Shown: positions 10,678 to 22,509 of the stretch, piece after piece | Numbering within the stretch: the stretch's first letter is position 1 | Layout of the letters: every line of letters starts with the position of its first letter | The notes under the pieces: model-generated | What the model saw: the letters and a program-made list of their open reading frames with translations, nothing else | The model's database searches: none | Told to the model about the DNA's origin: nothing | Program-made: the position numbers and the translations under genes | From: Ashinkailepas kermadecensis | Taxonomy: Eukaryota; Arthropoda; Thecostraca; Neolepadidae | Reading direction: 5' to 3' | Length of the DNA stretch: 64,000 bases | NCBI GenBank assembly: GCA_034440615.1 | Contig: JAOTOM010004046.1 | Location: 107,501-171,500 of the forward strand

Positions 10678-13158
10678 CTCCCCGGACGAGGCACCACCTT
10701 TTCGTGGTGGTGGGGATTGCGTGCCCCGAGGATCCGGCGGCCAGTCCACCAGGAAGCCGAGGAGGGGTCAGACTGAGAGTGCCTCACCCGTCCTCCCATC
10801 CATACGCTCCCATTCCAATGCCCACCCCAGCCCAACATCCATGTCCTTCACGTGACCCTGCAACACCAACTCTCCCTACTATGAGTAGGCAGGACAACTT
10901 CCGTCTTTTTTGCGCTGTCCTTTTTGACATCGAAGCAGCGTATGACACGACTTGGCGCCAGGGTATTATTGCAAAAATACATAAAAGCGGTATCCGGGGA
11001 TCAATGGGGTTATTCATACATAATTGTCTGGCCGACAGACATTTCCGTGTTCGTGTTGGCCACCAGCTATCCAGAAGATTTGTACAGGTGAACGGGCTGC
11101 CACAGGGAAGTGTTTTAAGTGTAGCACTGTTTGCGATAATTATAAATGATATTTGCGACGTACTTTCACCACAACTTGGTCGGTCTCTATTTGTAGACGA
11201 CTTTGCCATCTGGTGTAGCACAGCCAGGCTATCTGCTATGTCGAGACGTCTCCAATTGGCCGTTAAAAACTTGAAACATGGGGTGCAATGAATGGATTCA
11301 GATTTTCAACACAAAAGACAGCCGCAATGCATTTCTGTCGCCTGCGTAACTGTGCAGGATTCTGCCTCAGTTTGTATGGAAACCAAATGCCGATGCCACC
11401 TGCGGTGAAGTTTCTTGGGGTGACGTTTGATTTACGTCTTAGTTATACAGAACATTTAAGAACACTCCGCTACAAGTGTTTTAAATCGCTCAACATATTA
11501 AAGTGTGTTTCTCGCACTAGCTATGGAGCTGATAGACACTCACTGATCCTGCTGTATCGCTCACTGATACGATCTAAACTGGACTACGCTTGTTTTATTT
11601 ACGATTGAGCACGCAGTTCCACCAAACGAGCATTGGACACTGTTGATCACACCGCTATCCGCATCGCGACCGGAGCATTTCGCACGTCACCCATCGTGGG
11701 CCTTCTGGTGGAAGCACACGAGCCGCCTCTATGTCTGCGTGGAGAAAGGTTGGGAATGCGGTACGCCTGCAAGCTTCGCCAGTTTCCTGGTCATCCGGCT
11801 TACCCGCATGTCTTTTCGCGTCGACTACGGACTCTTTTTTCTGGGGAATGGAATCTGAATGTCGCTCCGTTCGGTGTGCGAATTCGAAAGCTTCTGCAAA
11901 ATAGTCGAGTTCAACTTCAGGGAATTCGGAGAGCCCAGGACATCGAAACACCCCCATGGCAGCTGATTGCACCGGAGGTGGATGTATCTCTCGCGAAAAT
12001 CAGAAAAACCGATGTCCCTCCAACAGAATTTCGTGCACTTGCGCTGGAACATATTGAAACATTCCAGGATTGGGTGGCAACATATACTGACGGCTCTCGA
12101 ACAGAGGACGGTGTGGGTAACGCTTTTGTTTGCGGATCTGTCGCCCGCTCGTTTACTCTCCCGACGTACGCATCGGTGTACTCGTCGGAACTTGTAGCTA
12201 TCACGAAAGCTCTATGTTTCATCGAAGTGTCGGATGGTGACCGTCACGTTATATTCACTGATTATTTAAGTAGTCTAATGGCCCTGGACACCTTTTATCC
12301 ATCAAACCCCCTTCTGCGTGATATTTTGTGCCGTCTTACCGATATGCAACGCCTAGGACGACGGGTGATTCTATGTTGGCTCCCTAGCCATGTATAAATT
12401 TATGGGAATGAGTTGGCGGATGCTGTGGCGAAGCGAGCAGCACATGCCCCGTGCACTCGGTCATTACCACTCCCTGCCACGAGCTATTTGACTTTTGCAG
12501 TCCATGCGCCCCCAAACTACAATACAATACAATAACTCCCTGCCACGGACCATTACCGAGAAATGTCTATTTACATCCAAGAAAAGTGGCTGGTAGAGTG
12601 GGATGCGACGCCTTCGATCAAGCTGAGAGCCATCATGCAACGTCTGTGTCCGTGGAGCTCGTCCTGTCGTAAATCTAGACAGGAAGAGGTGACACTTTGC
12701 CGCCTCCGCATAGGGCACACTTATGTCACACTCAGGTATTTGTTTGTATTTGTAAGACGTAACGACACACCGCAGTGCTCCAGATGTCTGACACAACTGA
12801 CAGTTCGCCATGTTCTCATCTCATGAACCTTGTTACGCTGACGAACGTAGACGCTCTTTTGGGTCTGCCCAGGTGGCTTCCCTTATAGATATTCTGTCGG
12901 ACAACTCTTCCACTGTCCAATCGGGACGATTGATGAATTTTGTTTTATCAGATGTGTCGTTCTCAGCAATATATAACCCTCGCTGATATACACCGCATGT
13001 AAACTTTGTACTACAATAGGACCAGGTGGACGGCTACCCACGACGTGAAGCTTGATACTACCGCACTTTGTTAACTCCAAGAGTTATGGGCGTAAAATGA
13101 CCACAGCAGTCGACGCGCCCCAAAGCCCAAATAACTAACTAACTAGCTAACTAACTAC
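10678..13158 (+). pseudogene. LINE D: I-type LINE with RNase H, internally deleted
   Basis: Flanked by TTGACGTT at 10670-10677 and 13159-13166. It opens with a GC-rich 5' region, then goes directly to RT (VLFDIEAAYDTTWRQG near 10920, NGLPQGSVLS, catalytic FVDD near 11195). ORF1 and the endonuclease are absent, so it looks internally deleted rather than simply truncated. After stops at 11289 and 11606 comes a C-terminal RNase H: YTDGSR near 12085, SSELVAITKAL, then FTDYLSSL and CWLPSHV, followed by a stop at 12395. The 3' end is GTCGACGCGCCCCAAAGCCC followed by AATAACTAACTAAC. RNase H plus RT of this sort places it with I-clade LINEs. Confidence 0.85.
12482..12534 (+). mobile_element. 53 bp retro-insert inside LINE D with ATACA tail
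   Basis: The 13 bp ACTCCCTGCCACG occurs at 12469-12481 and again at 12535-12547. The 53 bp between them ends in (AATAC)n. This has the form of a severely 5'-truncated retroinsertion from a family other than LINE D. It is the third level of nesting here: relic transposon, LINE D, this insert. Confidence 0.8.
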
Positions 13159-13966
13159 TTGACGTTGATGATATTTCTTTGGTGTGCTGGCATTGCCCTC
13201 GATATGCAGAATTGACTAAAATCCACAGGAGGCTGCTTTGATCGCATGACTCTGCTAACCTGGAAAGGACATGGCTACCATGGTAGGATAGAACAAATCC
13301 CAAGCAACAACACACATTATCACAGGGTAGCATATGATTTATATGTATGGATAACTGACACAAATATAGGTGTAGCATTGATTTGTGATGGGGTAGGGGA
13401 AATTGTCATGCAGTCATGAAGTCAAATTGTCCAGAGTCATGTGGACTGTGAAATGGGATATGGATATGGATATTGCAGCCTGCAGATGCAGTTACACAAT
13501 CACAAACTAATAATGCTAACACCTTGCAACCAAAGTGGTCAAAATATTGCTTATGATTTGATGCAACTGAGGAATCAATGTTGTAGCATCTCATTACCTG
13601 GCTGATCGACATTCAGAAGTGGTCAGCCATCTCGATGTTGGCAGAGGATCTTGGGATGTTGCTAGGAAAGTTAACTGGGATGACATCAACACATCCTTGG
13701 TCATGTCTTTGTTGTCTGGCAGATGAAAAAAAATAGGATGTCTTTCTCCATGCCAGCCTTTCCAACAGCTGTTTGGATATCATCTCATCAGGCACATCCT
13801 TGACTACAATATTCCATGGTTTGTCAATCTTACCAATGTATAGGTTCCGTTGGTCACAGACGTCTACACTTCTCCCTCTGCTTTTCTTCAATTGATGCCA
13901 TTCCTGCCAGAGAGTATCCAACTTCCTGACACAGCTACAGGGCAGCATCGTCTTAATCCTTGCCAT
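13159..13966 (-). pseudogene. DNA-transposon-like relic, N-terminal piece
   Basis: Minus-strand ORF 13613-13966 reads EWHQLKKSRGRSVDVCDQRN, then a segment with KIDKPWNI, VPDEM and QRHDQGCVDVIPVN. This resembles the N-terminal part of the same uncharacterised transposase-like family seen at 10042-10329. The stretch 13159-13612 is more decayed, with TKEISSTS just before the LINE D insertion point. Both pieces lie on the minus strand in the order expected for one gene cut by LINE D. Confidence 0.45.
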
Positions 13967-14767
13967 TGCTCAGAATGGCAAAATATCTATGGTGATCTGG
14001 TATGCTTGATGTCTGTCTAAAAAAATATATCATTGGCATGGGGAAAAAAATGTAAGCACTGCTCTTCCAGTAGGCAACTTTTATCCACAACTAGAATGGA
14101 CAAGCTCTCAGATATAGAAAAAATGTAAGTATGGTTTCAATCCTCAAAACAGGCACTGAAGCCATTGCCTTAACATTTTTGTTTCACTCATCATGAAGAC
14201 AACCAGTCAGTTACATCTGGAACAACCTGGAAAATGGCAGACCATTAAGACATGCTCCAGTTTCTTCAAGCAGTTCTTTCTATCTCATCTTAGAATCTCT
14301 ACTTGAACTTTTGGACCTTTCAAAAAAGGGACTCCCTTGACTGCTTGTGGTAGAAACAAGTAATTGCATTTCTGTGTACTTTCAATGCCAACATATTTTT
14401 ACCACTGACACTGCTGAAAGTAGTGGAATCCAATCTATAAACAACAGTAATTGGCCTTCAGTTTACCTATACTCCTATCTGCACTGGAATCATCTCTAGC
14501 ATTTTGGCCAATATTTGGTGGAAACTGACTGTTAAGATAGAAGAGCAAATTACTACTGTAAACTAAGCACAGGGGCATGAAGCATGCAAGTTTTAGTATT
14601 GCCCTCGTTAGTTCCAGTAACGCTGGCTCTAAAAACTATCCGTCACAACAAACTACCAATATGTATATCAAAAGTATTGTATAAGCTCAATGCTCACTGA
14701 TATGTGGGATGGCATCGCCTGCTATTCTGTGGATTTATTTATTTGTCTTCCACAGGTACGTTTAATC
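13967..14767. other. Upstream region of the SNX29-like gene
   Basis: No ORF or repeat was recognised. It precedes the first coding exon. A potential acceptor (TTCCACAG, ending 14755) lies 12 bp before the start codon, so the ATG may be in the second exon of the transcript with a non-coding first exon upstream. I see no convincing core promoter. Confidence 0.4.
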
Positions 14768-14841
14768 ATGGAATGCAAAGTGGAAGAGAGACAAAAGGTT
14801 CTGTCAAGACTGCTGGATGCAGTAAAACAATGTCAAATCAG
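14768..14841 (+). CDS. SNX29: SNX29-like, exon 1 (start codon)
   Basis: Starts at ATG and encodes 24 residues plus two bases. It ends in LLDAVKQCQI followed by a split Arg codon, then GTAAGT. SNX29/RUNDC2A proteins begin with a very similar LLDAVKQCQIRFGG leading into the RUN domain. Joining AG to the G at 19008 gives Arg and continues as FGGKKE. SNX29 is a RUN- and PX-domain sorting nexin expected to bind phosphoinositides on endosomal membranes; its cellular role is poorly defined. Confidence 0.9.
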
Positions 14842-16557
14842 GTAAGTTTGATAGGCATTTGGCAGCAGTGATAAATTATTCGTGAAATAGGGTGGAATAT
14901 ACCACTTTCTGAACACTCAATCGACATCCTTCTCCAAGAAGTATCGACATCCTGCTCCTTGATGCGTGCTTATAAATTCTTCGTGTTTCCTTTCTAACAC
15001 TATCTCGCTTATAAGTATCATGTTGATGCTCTCGATAAGGAATGGTGATACACGAACATTTCGCAACACAATTTCAGGTAAAGGGAATACATATAATGTG
15101 GTATGGCATACAATACCAGTTTATAGCATAGGCATTATTCTTCCTATACCGAATATAGCTCTTCCTAAATTATGAATCTCAAAACAAATGATAAAGGTAC
15201 AGCCATTAGTACCTAAACCATTGGCCCAAATTTGAGTCTGAATGACACAAAATCATTTTAAAGGACAATAGTTCCATGGCAAATTTTGACATCCTACTGT
15301 GCTCGTTTCGACATCTCACACCTAAAGAAAACCCATTATGACCCTGTTTGGCAGACGTCTTGCATGCAGAGGTAACTGCTGAATATGCTCACACCTGCAT
15401 TAGCATACCTTGTGTACAAAACTTTCGGACTACAAAGCAGAACATCCTTTGTCAGGAGTGACACCAACCCAACCAACTCCAACTCCAGGGTTCTTGTAAG
15501 AACCTTGGAACCATCTAAGTAGTTCTCTGTCAGATAGCATGGTGGTCACGAACAAAATAGCAATGCTCCTCATTTTCAACCCCGCCTGTCCTTATTGAGC
15601 CTGACCTAACCCAACCTGGACTAACCTTACATAGTGTAAAATACGTTTATAGTCCTTATTATGATTTTGAAAATTAGTTGGTGCCTTCATTTATTTTTAA
15701 AAAAACAATACAAAGTATCGAAGAGCAGGTTGTTCCTCCACCTTTGTATTTTAAAATGAGACCATGTAAGAGCTATTGAGAACCGTGCCATTCACTTCTT
15801 CAGCCTGGTGTTGTCGGATCGATCGATGTAGTTTGGAAATATGTCATGAAACACGAGCCTAATGAAAATGCACCCATTGGTTCAAAGGTTCCACAATGCA
15901 GGACAAACACATATCATTATTTTGCAAAAACACATTTGCGTCATTCTTGACTCGCAAAACTTGTTGCCAGTAATATTTTGTGCGCGGACCATGCTGCTTT
16001 TTTCTTTTGTGGCTGGCTATCTGTTTGTGTATTTCAATCTCGCAATATTCACAAGCAAAGTTTATATTTTGAAAGTCATGATTGAATGAAATGCTTCTTC
16101 CTCATCGTAAAAGATTGCGTGTTATTTACCTCAAGTCAAGATAGGATAATTACAAGACCCAATTACAATGCTTCCAAAGCAAGTCATAGTCGTATATTGA
16201 GTTATCCATATTCATGGCTTTTCAGCACTCGCGTCAATACATGGTGCAATGATAAAAGAGAAACTCGAATTATGAAAAACACTAAATAACGCAAAACGTC
16301 AATGGAAAAAGATAAAATGATAAAACATGCCATCAAATACGCCCCTGAGCATTAACCCTATTATTCCACGTGCTGACCGCCCGGTACAGAAAGCTGCGCC
16401 TCGCAGCTTCCGTATTAATGCTTCTTGGTGTCTTCTTGATAGTCTTGTAACTAGTGTTACAATATCTCACTACATTAAGCAAGACATTTTGAAATGATGA
16501 CCGCCATTGAGAGAAGTGATAGCCTCACTACGCCTAATTCATGCCATGCATGCCCTC

Positions 16558-16734
16558 TGGGGCGGGGGGGGGTTGAGTGGTCAAGGTGTTGAGCTCTGGA
16601 TAGTAAGGTCATGGGTTCAACACTCGCACCACTCGGGACATTTCCCAATTCTGTGGCCCACCGGCGAAGCAGTGTGGGTGGCACCATTAGCCGTGGTCGC
16701 GCATAAAGTGTGTCGTACTCAGCCAATAAACAAC
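16558..16734 (+). mobile_element. SINE-2 copy, second tRNA-derived family
   Basis: 177 bp insert bounded by a perfect 14 bp duplication CCATGCATGCCCTC (16544-16557 and 16735-16748). The tRNA-like head has GAGTGGTCAAGGTG (A-box-like) and GGGTTCAACAC (B-box-like). The body includes CTCGGGACATTTCCCAAT and ACCATTAGCCGTG, and the tail is CCAATAAACAAC. It differs from SINE-1 in head and body. A second copy lies at 33778-33904. Confidence 0.9.
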
Positions 16735-18061
16735 CCATGCATGCCCTCACCAGTAATTCAAATACTGGGAGCTGAGATGTCTCTTCAAAGACCTCCACCA
16801 AACACAAAGTCCCGAAGGGCCAGCAAGTCAGGTGATGTTCGGCACAACTTGCTGGCACCGCTGCTGCGTCTGTCATATAATTCGTCATTTGACGTTGTGC
16901 AACAAGTCACTAAAATTATTGAACATCGAATATAGCCGATACACGATTTTCCTATGTAAGTTTTGGTGACAATGTCGGCCCGAAATCCTCAATATATTTC
17001 GAGTTATGCCATGCACACAATCAAGAATTCAAAATCCTGTTTTCCGTCGTCTGAAGGACTACGTTCGCTGGCTTTTCTCGCTCACTCACTATGTCTGAAA
17101 TATTCAACAGCAAGGCTTTCTTTCTGTTGGCTATTGCTTTCATCCACGGTTCGTTGGAAGTGTTCAGAATGCTTAAGAACTCATGTATTATTCTAAAGCT
17201 GAGCATTTGTTGATTACGAATACGTTTTTTATTTGATAAAATCATATTTAAACAGGAATACAGCTGGCGTGGCATTAACAGTTGCTTAGCGGGCAGGTTT
17301 TCCGTGATTGACGTCAATGCCAGTCATATATTTTACGTATCCAACTTGTGCCACTAGTGACCGAACTTCAAGCCAAAGTCAGCTGTCCTCGACGATGCTG
17401 AACCGACATGAACTCGTGTTTTCAGCACGACCCGTGCCACTGCAAGCCATCATGGCATTATTGCCATTTGGAACTGCCCGAGACGATGTAGGTCATATGA
17501 TACACAGACCAAATATCGAAGCGATATTTTGATTCAAGCGCCCCAGACGATATCGAGTCAGTTTATCTTCTGCGATATCGGTGGCACGCTCCAAGGGCAC
17601 GACCTCACCGGCCTCGCCTCTTGAAGCCAGAGCAGTCAGTGGCAGAGCTCACTGCGCTCAAGAAATCTGAACAGCTACCCGTATGCACGTGATTTGACGA
17701 GGAACTTGAGAACACACGCGTGTACATGACTGGTCCGCAAGGGCGCCGAAAAATGAAGCATCTGTCGTGTACATAATATGTTCGTGTGTGCAAAGCAAAA
17801 ATGACCCAAATCGTTTTAGTCTCCTTGCAGATATCCTCTCAAATATTGCCTTTGACAGCATTTGCAATAGATGGATATTTATACGAAGCCATTACTTGTA
17901 GGCTTTTTATATTGCTAGTCCAGGCTTACAGACACCAGTCCCATAGTTGAGACCGGAGGCGTCGTTTCATGGAATAATTTTGTGATGGGAGGTGGCAGGA
18001 AGTAAAGTTTGAGGGCAAAAGTAAGCAAATTATATCCAACTTGGTTGAGAGTCCACACGTG

Positions 18062-18912
18062 TCTGGAACATTGGCCTGTATGAGTAGGTTCTGGTATCTC
18101 CTGGAACATTGACATGTGTGAGTAGGTTCTGCTATCTCTTGGAGCATTGACATGTGTGAGTAGGTTCTGCTATCTCTTGGAGCATTGACATGTGTGAGTA
18201 GGTTCTGCTATCTCTTGGAACATTGGCATGTGTGATTAGGTTCTGCTATCTCTTGGAACATTGGCATGTGTGAGTAGGTTCTGCTATCTCTTGGAGCATT
18301 GACATGTGTGAGTAGGGTCTGGTATCTCCTTGGAGCATTGGCATGTGTGATTAGGTTCTGTTGTGGAATTATCTCTTGGACCATTGGCATGTGTGAGTAG
18401 GTTCTGGTATCTCCTGGACCATTGGCATGTGTGATTAGGTTCTGCTATCTCTTGGAACATTGGCATGTGTGAGTAGGGTCTGGTATCTCTTGGAGCATTG
18501 ACATGTGTGAGTAGGTTCTGCTATCTCTTGGAACATTGGCATGTGTGAGTAGGGTCTGGTATCTCCTGGACCATTGGCATGTGTGAGTAGGGTCTGGTAT
18601 CTCCTGGAACATTGGCATGTGTGAGTAGGGTCTGGTATCTCCTTGGACCATTGGCATGTGTGAGTAGGGTCTGGTATCTCCTGGACCATTGGCATGTGTG
18701 AGTAGGTTCTGGCTATCTCCTTGGACCATTGGCATGTGTGAGTAGGGTCTGGTATCTCCTGGACCATTGGCATGTGTGAGTAGGGTCTGGTATCTCCTGG
18801 ACCATTGGCATGTGTGAGTAGGGTCTGGTATCTCCTGGACCATTGGCATGTGTGAGTAGGGTCTGGTATCTCCTGGAACATTGGCATGTGTGAGTGAGTT
18901 CTGGTATCTGAA
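18062..18912. repeat. Minisatellite, 38 bp unit, about 22 copies
   Basis: Unit runs GTGTGAGTAGGGTCTGGTAT then CTCCTGGACCATTGGCAT, with small variants (AACATTGGCATG, GAGCATTGACATG). Because 38 is not a multiple of three and the unit lacks stops in several frames, long minus-strand ORFs appear here; they are repeat artefacts. The array ends about 95 bp before exon 2. Confidence 0.95.
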
Positions 18913-19007
18913 AGTGTGTTGGCATGTTCCAAGTTTTTTGTTCTGGAAAATTACGTTCACGACTCTCCTCGGTATGAATTCGAAATTAAGTTGTCCGTGT
19001 GTTCCAG

Positions 19008-19124
19008 GTTTGGCGGGAAGAAGGAGCTGGCGACAGACATGCACTCAGCAGTGACCTGTCTGTGTCAGCAGTTAGAAGTGGTGCTTCAGCATGGCATGAA
19101 ACAGCCTGAGTCAAATACCCTGCA
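19008..19124 (+). CDS. SNX29: SNX29-like, exon 2 (RUN domain start)
   Basis: Acceptor TTCCAG ends at 19007; donor GTAAGT starts at 19125. Encodes FGGKKELATDMHSAVTCLCQ, then QLEVVLQHGMKQ and onward to a split codon in phase 2. This matches the start of the RUN domain of SNX29, including the VTCLC...VLQHG core. The next exon found (22948) needs an incoming phase of 1, so at least one exon between them is missing from this model. Confidence 0.9.
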
Positions 19125-20559
19125 GTAAGTTACTGGGAAGGAGAACACATTTCCCCTGCGTAGTTTGCTGGACGCTGGGCAGGAACACAGAACCGCGCAT
19201 CGGCTTAGTGGGAACACACTGCAGGCCTATGCTCTAATCGATTCTTTTGTAAGCGCTTACTGGACTCAAGTTTAATTTTTGTTCCGTGAAAGAGCGTCCT
19301 CGGTTCTGTGACTCCTTTGCCTTCGTTTATTTTTCCTTGTAAAATGAAATTAGCCTCTGCATAAAGTACGTTACATATATGGTATCTCTTAATAAGAGTT
19401 GACAAGGGTTGAAAGGGTATACAGAGTTAAAATGTCCCAGTCAGGCTTTAGCCGGTAGCTGTTCTCTCCAGCCCACAGTGGCAGATATGTCAGCGAGGTC
19501 ATCTTATCTTCCACAAACAGTCACTGTTACTGCGGTGTTATGATTGTACATGACATTGTCAAACAGGACACCGCATAATCCGCAGAACCGCGTGATGCGT
19601 GCACAAGCAAAGTTGAAGTGTTTCTGACCGATCGGCCGAATTAACTGAATGGGCAGTTCAGTTCAGTTCAGAGTACAGTTTTGGTTTCAACCATACAGTT
19701 TTGGACAAAACGTCCTCGTGTTGTGGCCATAGCCCTATATGCCGCATGCAAGCTTCTCCAGTTACGCATATACGAGACGTGGACTCCGCTATGTACCTTC
19801 TGGTGGGGTGTAGGGTTTATCAGTGCCCCCATGTGTGGTATCAGGTCTAGCGATCTCAATGGCTCTATGTGTGGTATCAGGTCTGAGGTTTTGGTATATC
19901 CATATGTGGTGTCAGATCTGGAGTTTTCGGTGATCCCATGTGTGACATGGGGTTCTTACAGATGAATAGCTTGTGTCCTGAAATTGGTTTTTCATATACT
20001 GGAGGATACCAAATTATCTCAGTCTTGTACTCTAGCGACGCCCAGTGACATTTTTAACATTCTTGACATTGGAACATTAATTGAGATGATGAAACTTGCA
20101 GCTGTGATTGAAAACGAGTGCTCTCTTACCACATCTGATGTCATTTCATGAAGTGAAGACCCTGTCCACGACAGGTGAAGACAAGACTATAAAGTACTAG
20201 TTGCCACTTACATGGTGGAATTTCAGGACGTTGAATAGCTGGAGTAATATGGCCTTTGAATTTACAAGCACTGAACATGTGTTGTGATGTGTGTGTACAA
20301 TGCCTGCTGTGTTTTCAGAAGTAAATGTTTTAACTGACGATACACTATGTAAAAGGAGCTATCATATGCTGTTATGCTCCTCACTAAGTTGCCATCTTAG
20401 CGAACCTTAGACAAGTTTAACTCACGAAGCGGTGTTTTCTATGACACATTAATCAGACACTCGATGAACTTGCGCTCTTGACTTCCAGGACTTTGCGGGA
20501 CACCATCGCGCACAATTTCAGTATCAACGTCAGCCTGCCTGGCGCGTCGCCCGGACCAC

Positions 20560-20760
20560 CAGGTGTGTGTTGCGCTGTTCGAACCGCCAGGTGTGTTGCA
20601 ATATTGCGTGTGCCGCCAGACTTGTATCGCGCTGCCGTTTGGACCACCAGGTGTACATTGTGCTGCTGCTGAGACCACCAGGTGTTTGTTGTGCTGTTGT
20701 TGGCACCACTGGTTGTGCAATGCACTGTTGATTGAACAACCAGGTTATTGTGCTGTTGCA
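20560..20760. repeat. Diverged minisatellite around ACCACCAGGTGT
   Basis: Four to five degenerate units of roughly 40-45 bp share ACCACCAGGTGT and TGTGCTGCTG-like segments. ORFs across it on both strands are repeat-driven. Confidence 0.65.
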
Positions 20761-21550
20761 TTTAATTCAATGGCATATTTCCCTACGCAAATGCCTGCAA
20801 ACTTGTATGCTAAATTTGGTATCGCAGTTGTTCATGTCGCAAATGGTCAGTCAGGCAAATGCTCGTGAACGCAAAATCGCACCGAACTAATTTAACACAA
20901 TCTAACCCAATGTAAACCAATCTAATCCAATCTAGTCTAATCAATATGATAACATTCGTCTATGCTAACATTTGCGTACCCATAATCTGGTTGAGGCCTA
21001 CTGTTTGTTTCCATCTGGTGCAAGAACTAGAACTGCAGTGAAGTGCTGGTCGTTGGTTCACTGTCAGCTGAAGTTTGCTTCTTATGCTCTTCATCGCCGC
21101 AAGATATATATTAAACTACATTTGAGTTGTATGTTTCGACGGCGTGTCTGCGAACAGTGGCAGTAGTAAAGCTAAGAAAAACAATTACGAATTACATGGG
21201 ACGTGTAGCTGTCTAAAATTGGGTCACATTTCCCATATCATCTTGTAGCTGTTTTCTTTCGCACAGCGATTGTCACGGTTGACACCATCGAAGCAGACAA
21301 TTAAATTTTGATCTGAGTTATATATTCGATGTAACCAAGGCTATGGAGATATTAGGTAGAGTTATCCCAACAAAAACTGTGGAGACTATCAAAGTCATTA
21401 CCATGTGACCTTCCAGAGAACAAAATATCGCAAGAGCTGATTCAAGTGCGTAAAAAGCTCGAAAGATGTCTCGACATAGGATGACTTTTTTTTGGTAGAT
21501 TTCTGTTTGCGGATTCATAGAGTATGCCAAGGGATAAGGAAAGATATGTC

Positions 21551-21584
21551 GGGAATGTGGTGTACAAATGTACACCACATTCCC
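21551..21584. repeat. Perfect hairpin, 16 bp arms, 2 nt loop
   Basis: GGGAATGTGGTGTACA, then AA, then its exact reverse complement. A second partial copy (GTGTACAAATGTACATCAC) follows at once. No function is evident. Confidence 0.95.
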
Positions 21585-22476
21585 GTGTACAAATGTACAT
21601 CACTGTCCAGCAACCACGAGCGACGCTTGGGCAATGTCACAATTACAGAGTGGTGAGGATTTGTCCATTGTACTTTGTTGCACCGCTGATCATATTGAAA
21701 AGAAGCTTCAGTTACATGCAAGTGCCAACTTACGTGTTCAGTCACTTGTACGTCCGTGCGCCAACACGGAAATATAAGCATTCTGTGCTTGATAGGTCAA
21801 CAACCACGCGCCAGAATAGTGGATCGCACCAGACTGCCATTTCTGCTTTTGAATAAAAGATGGGAAATTTCTGAAGTAGATAACTTTCTTGAACTTCAAC
21901 TTCCAATTAGGTTAGTTTAAAACAAAATCGCTGTCTTAACACGCGCACTGGAGAGGGGGGGGGGGCGAAATCCTCCGACTCCTCCGATTTTTCGTAAATA
22001 ACTCACGATTTTACCGGCCGATATACGCCATTTTGTGTACCTGCTTAAAAATGTCCGGCGCGTCGCTTAGAACAAGAAAAACTAAAATCGGCCGAACATT
22101 TTTCGAGTTAGAGGCCGTCAAAGTCAAAACATTTCGTAGCATCAGACCACAAAAATCGGCGCTGATGCGCTTCCCGTAGATCGGCAAAAGGGAAGTGTTC
22201 ATGGAAATCCTAGCGACTTGTTTGGTGTATATTGTTATGCTATATTTTTTCCAAGATCATGCCAGGTCACCGCGGTTAACTCAGGTCAAGTTCATGACAG
22301 GTCAATGGAACCAAACTTGTTCAACTGGAAGGTTGTCATACACGCAAATGACAGTCGTGCGATTCATGCCATTTTGCATGTTGCTCCCTACTGGAAACTT
22401 GTTTTTTCATTGTGAACCTAAGCGTTTCCATTCATCATTCATGTACTTCAGTCCTTGCTTCGTGAAGCCGATTGCG

Positions 22477-22509
22477 CCGGGCCGCCCGCCGGTCCGGCGG
22501 GCGGCCCGG
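22477..22509. repeat. Perfect GC-rich hairpin, 16 bp arms, 1 nt loop
   Basis: CCGGGCCGCCCGCCGG, a single T, then the exact reverse complement. All arm bases are G or C, while the surroundings are much more AT-rich. It lies about 440 bp before exon 4 in the SNX29-like gene. Confidence 0.95.

Larger units (their letters stand above)
14842..19007 (+). other. SNX29-like intron 1
   Basis: Begins GTAAGT and ends TTCCAG. Holds a SINE-2 at 16558-16734 and the 38 bp minisatellite at 18062-18912. The rest is unremarkable AT-rich sequence. Confidence 0.85.

Noticed and set aside
18062..18912. Possible CRISPR array, because of regular repeats
   Set aside because: Head-to-tail units with no unique spacers, in a clearly eukaryotic intron.
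18435..19044. 165- and 199-codon minus-strand ORFs with a HTCQCSRRYQTLLTHA pattern
   Set aside because: Product of the 38 bp minisatellite; the same words cycle through three frames.
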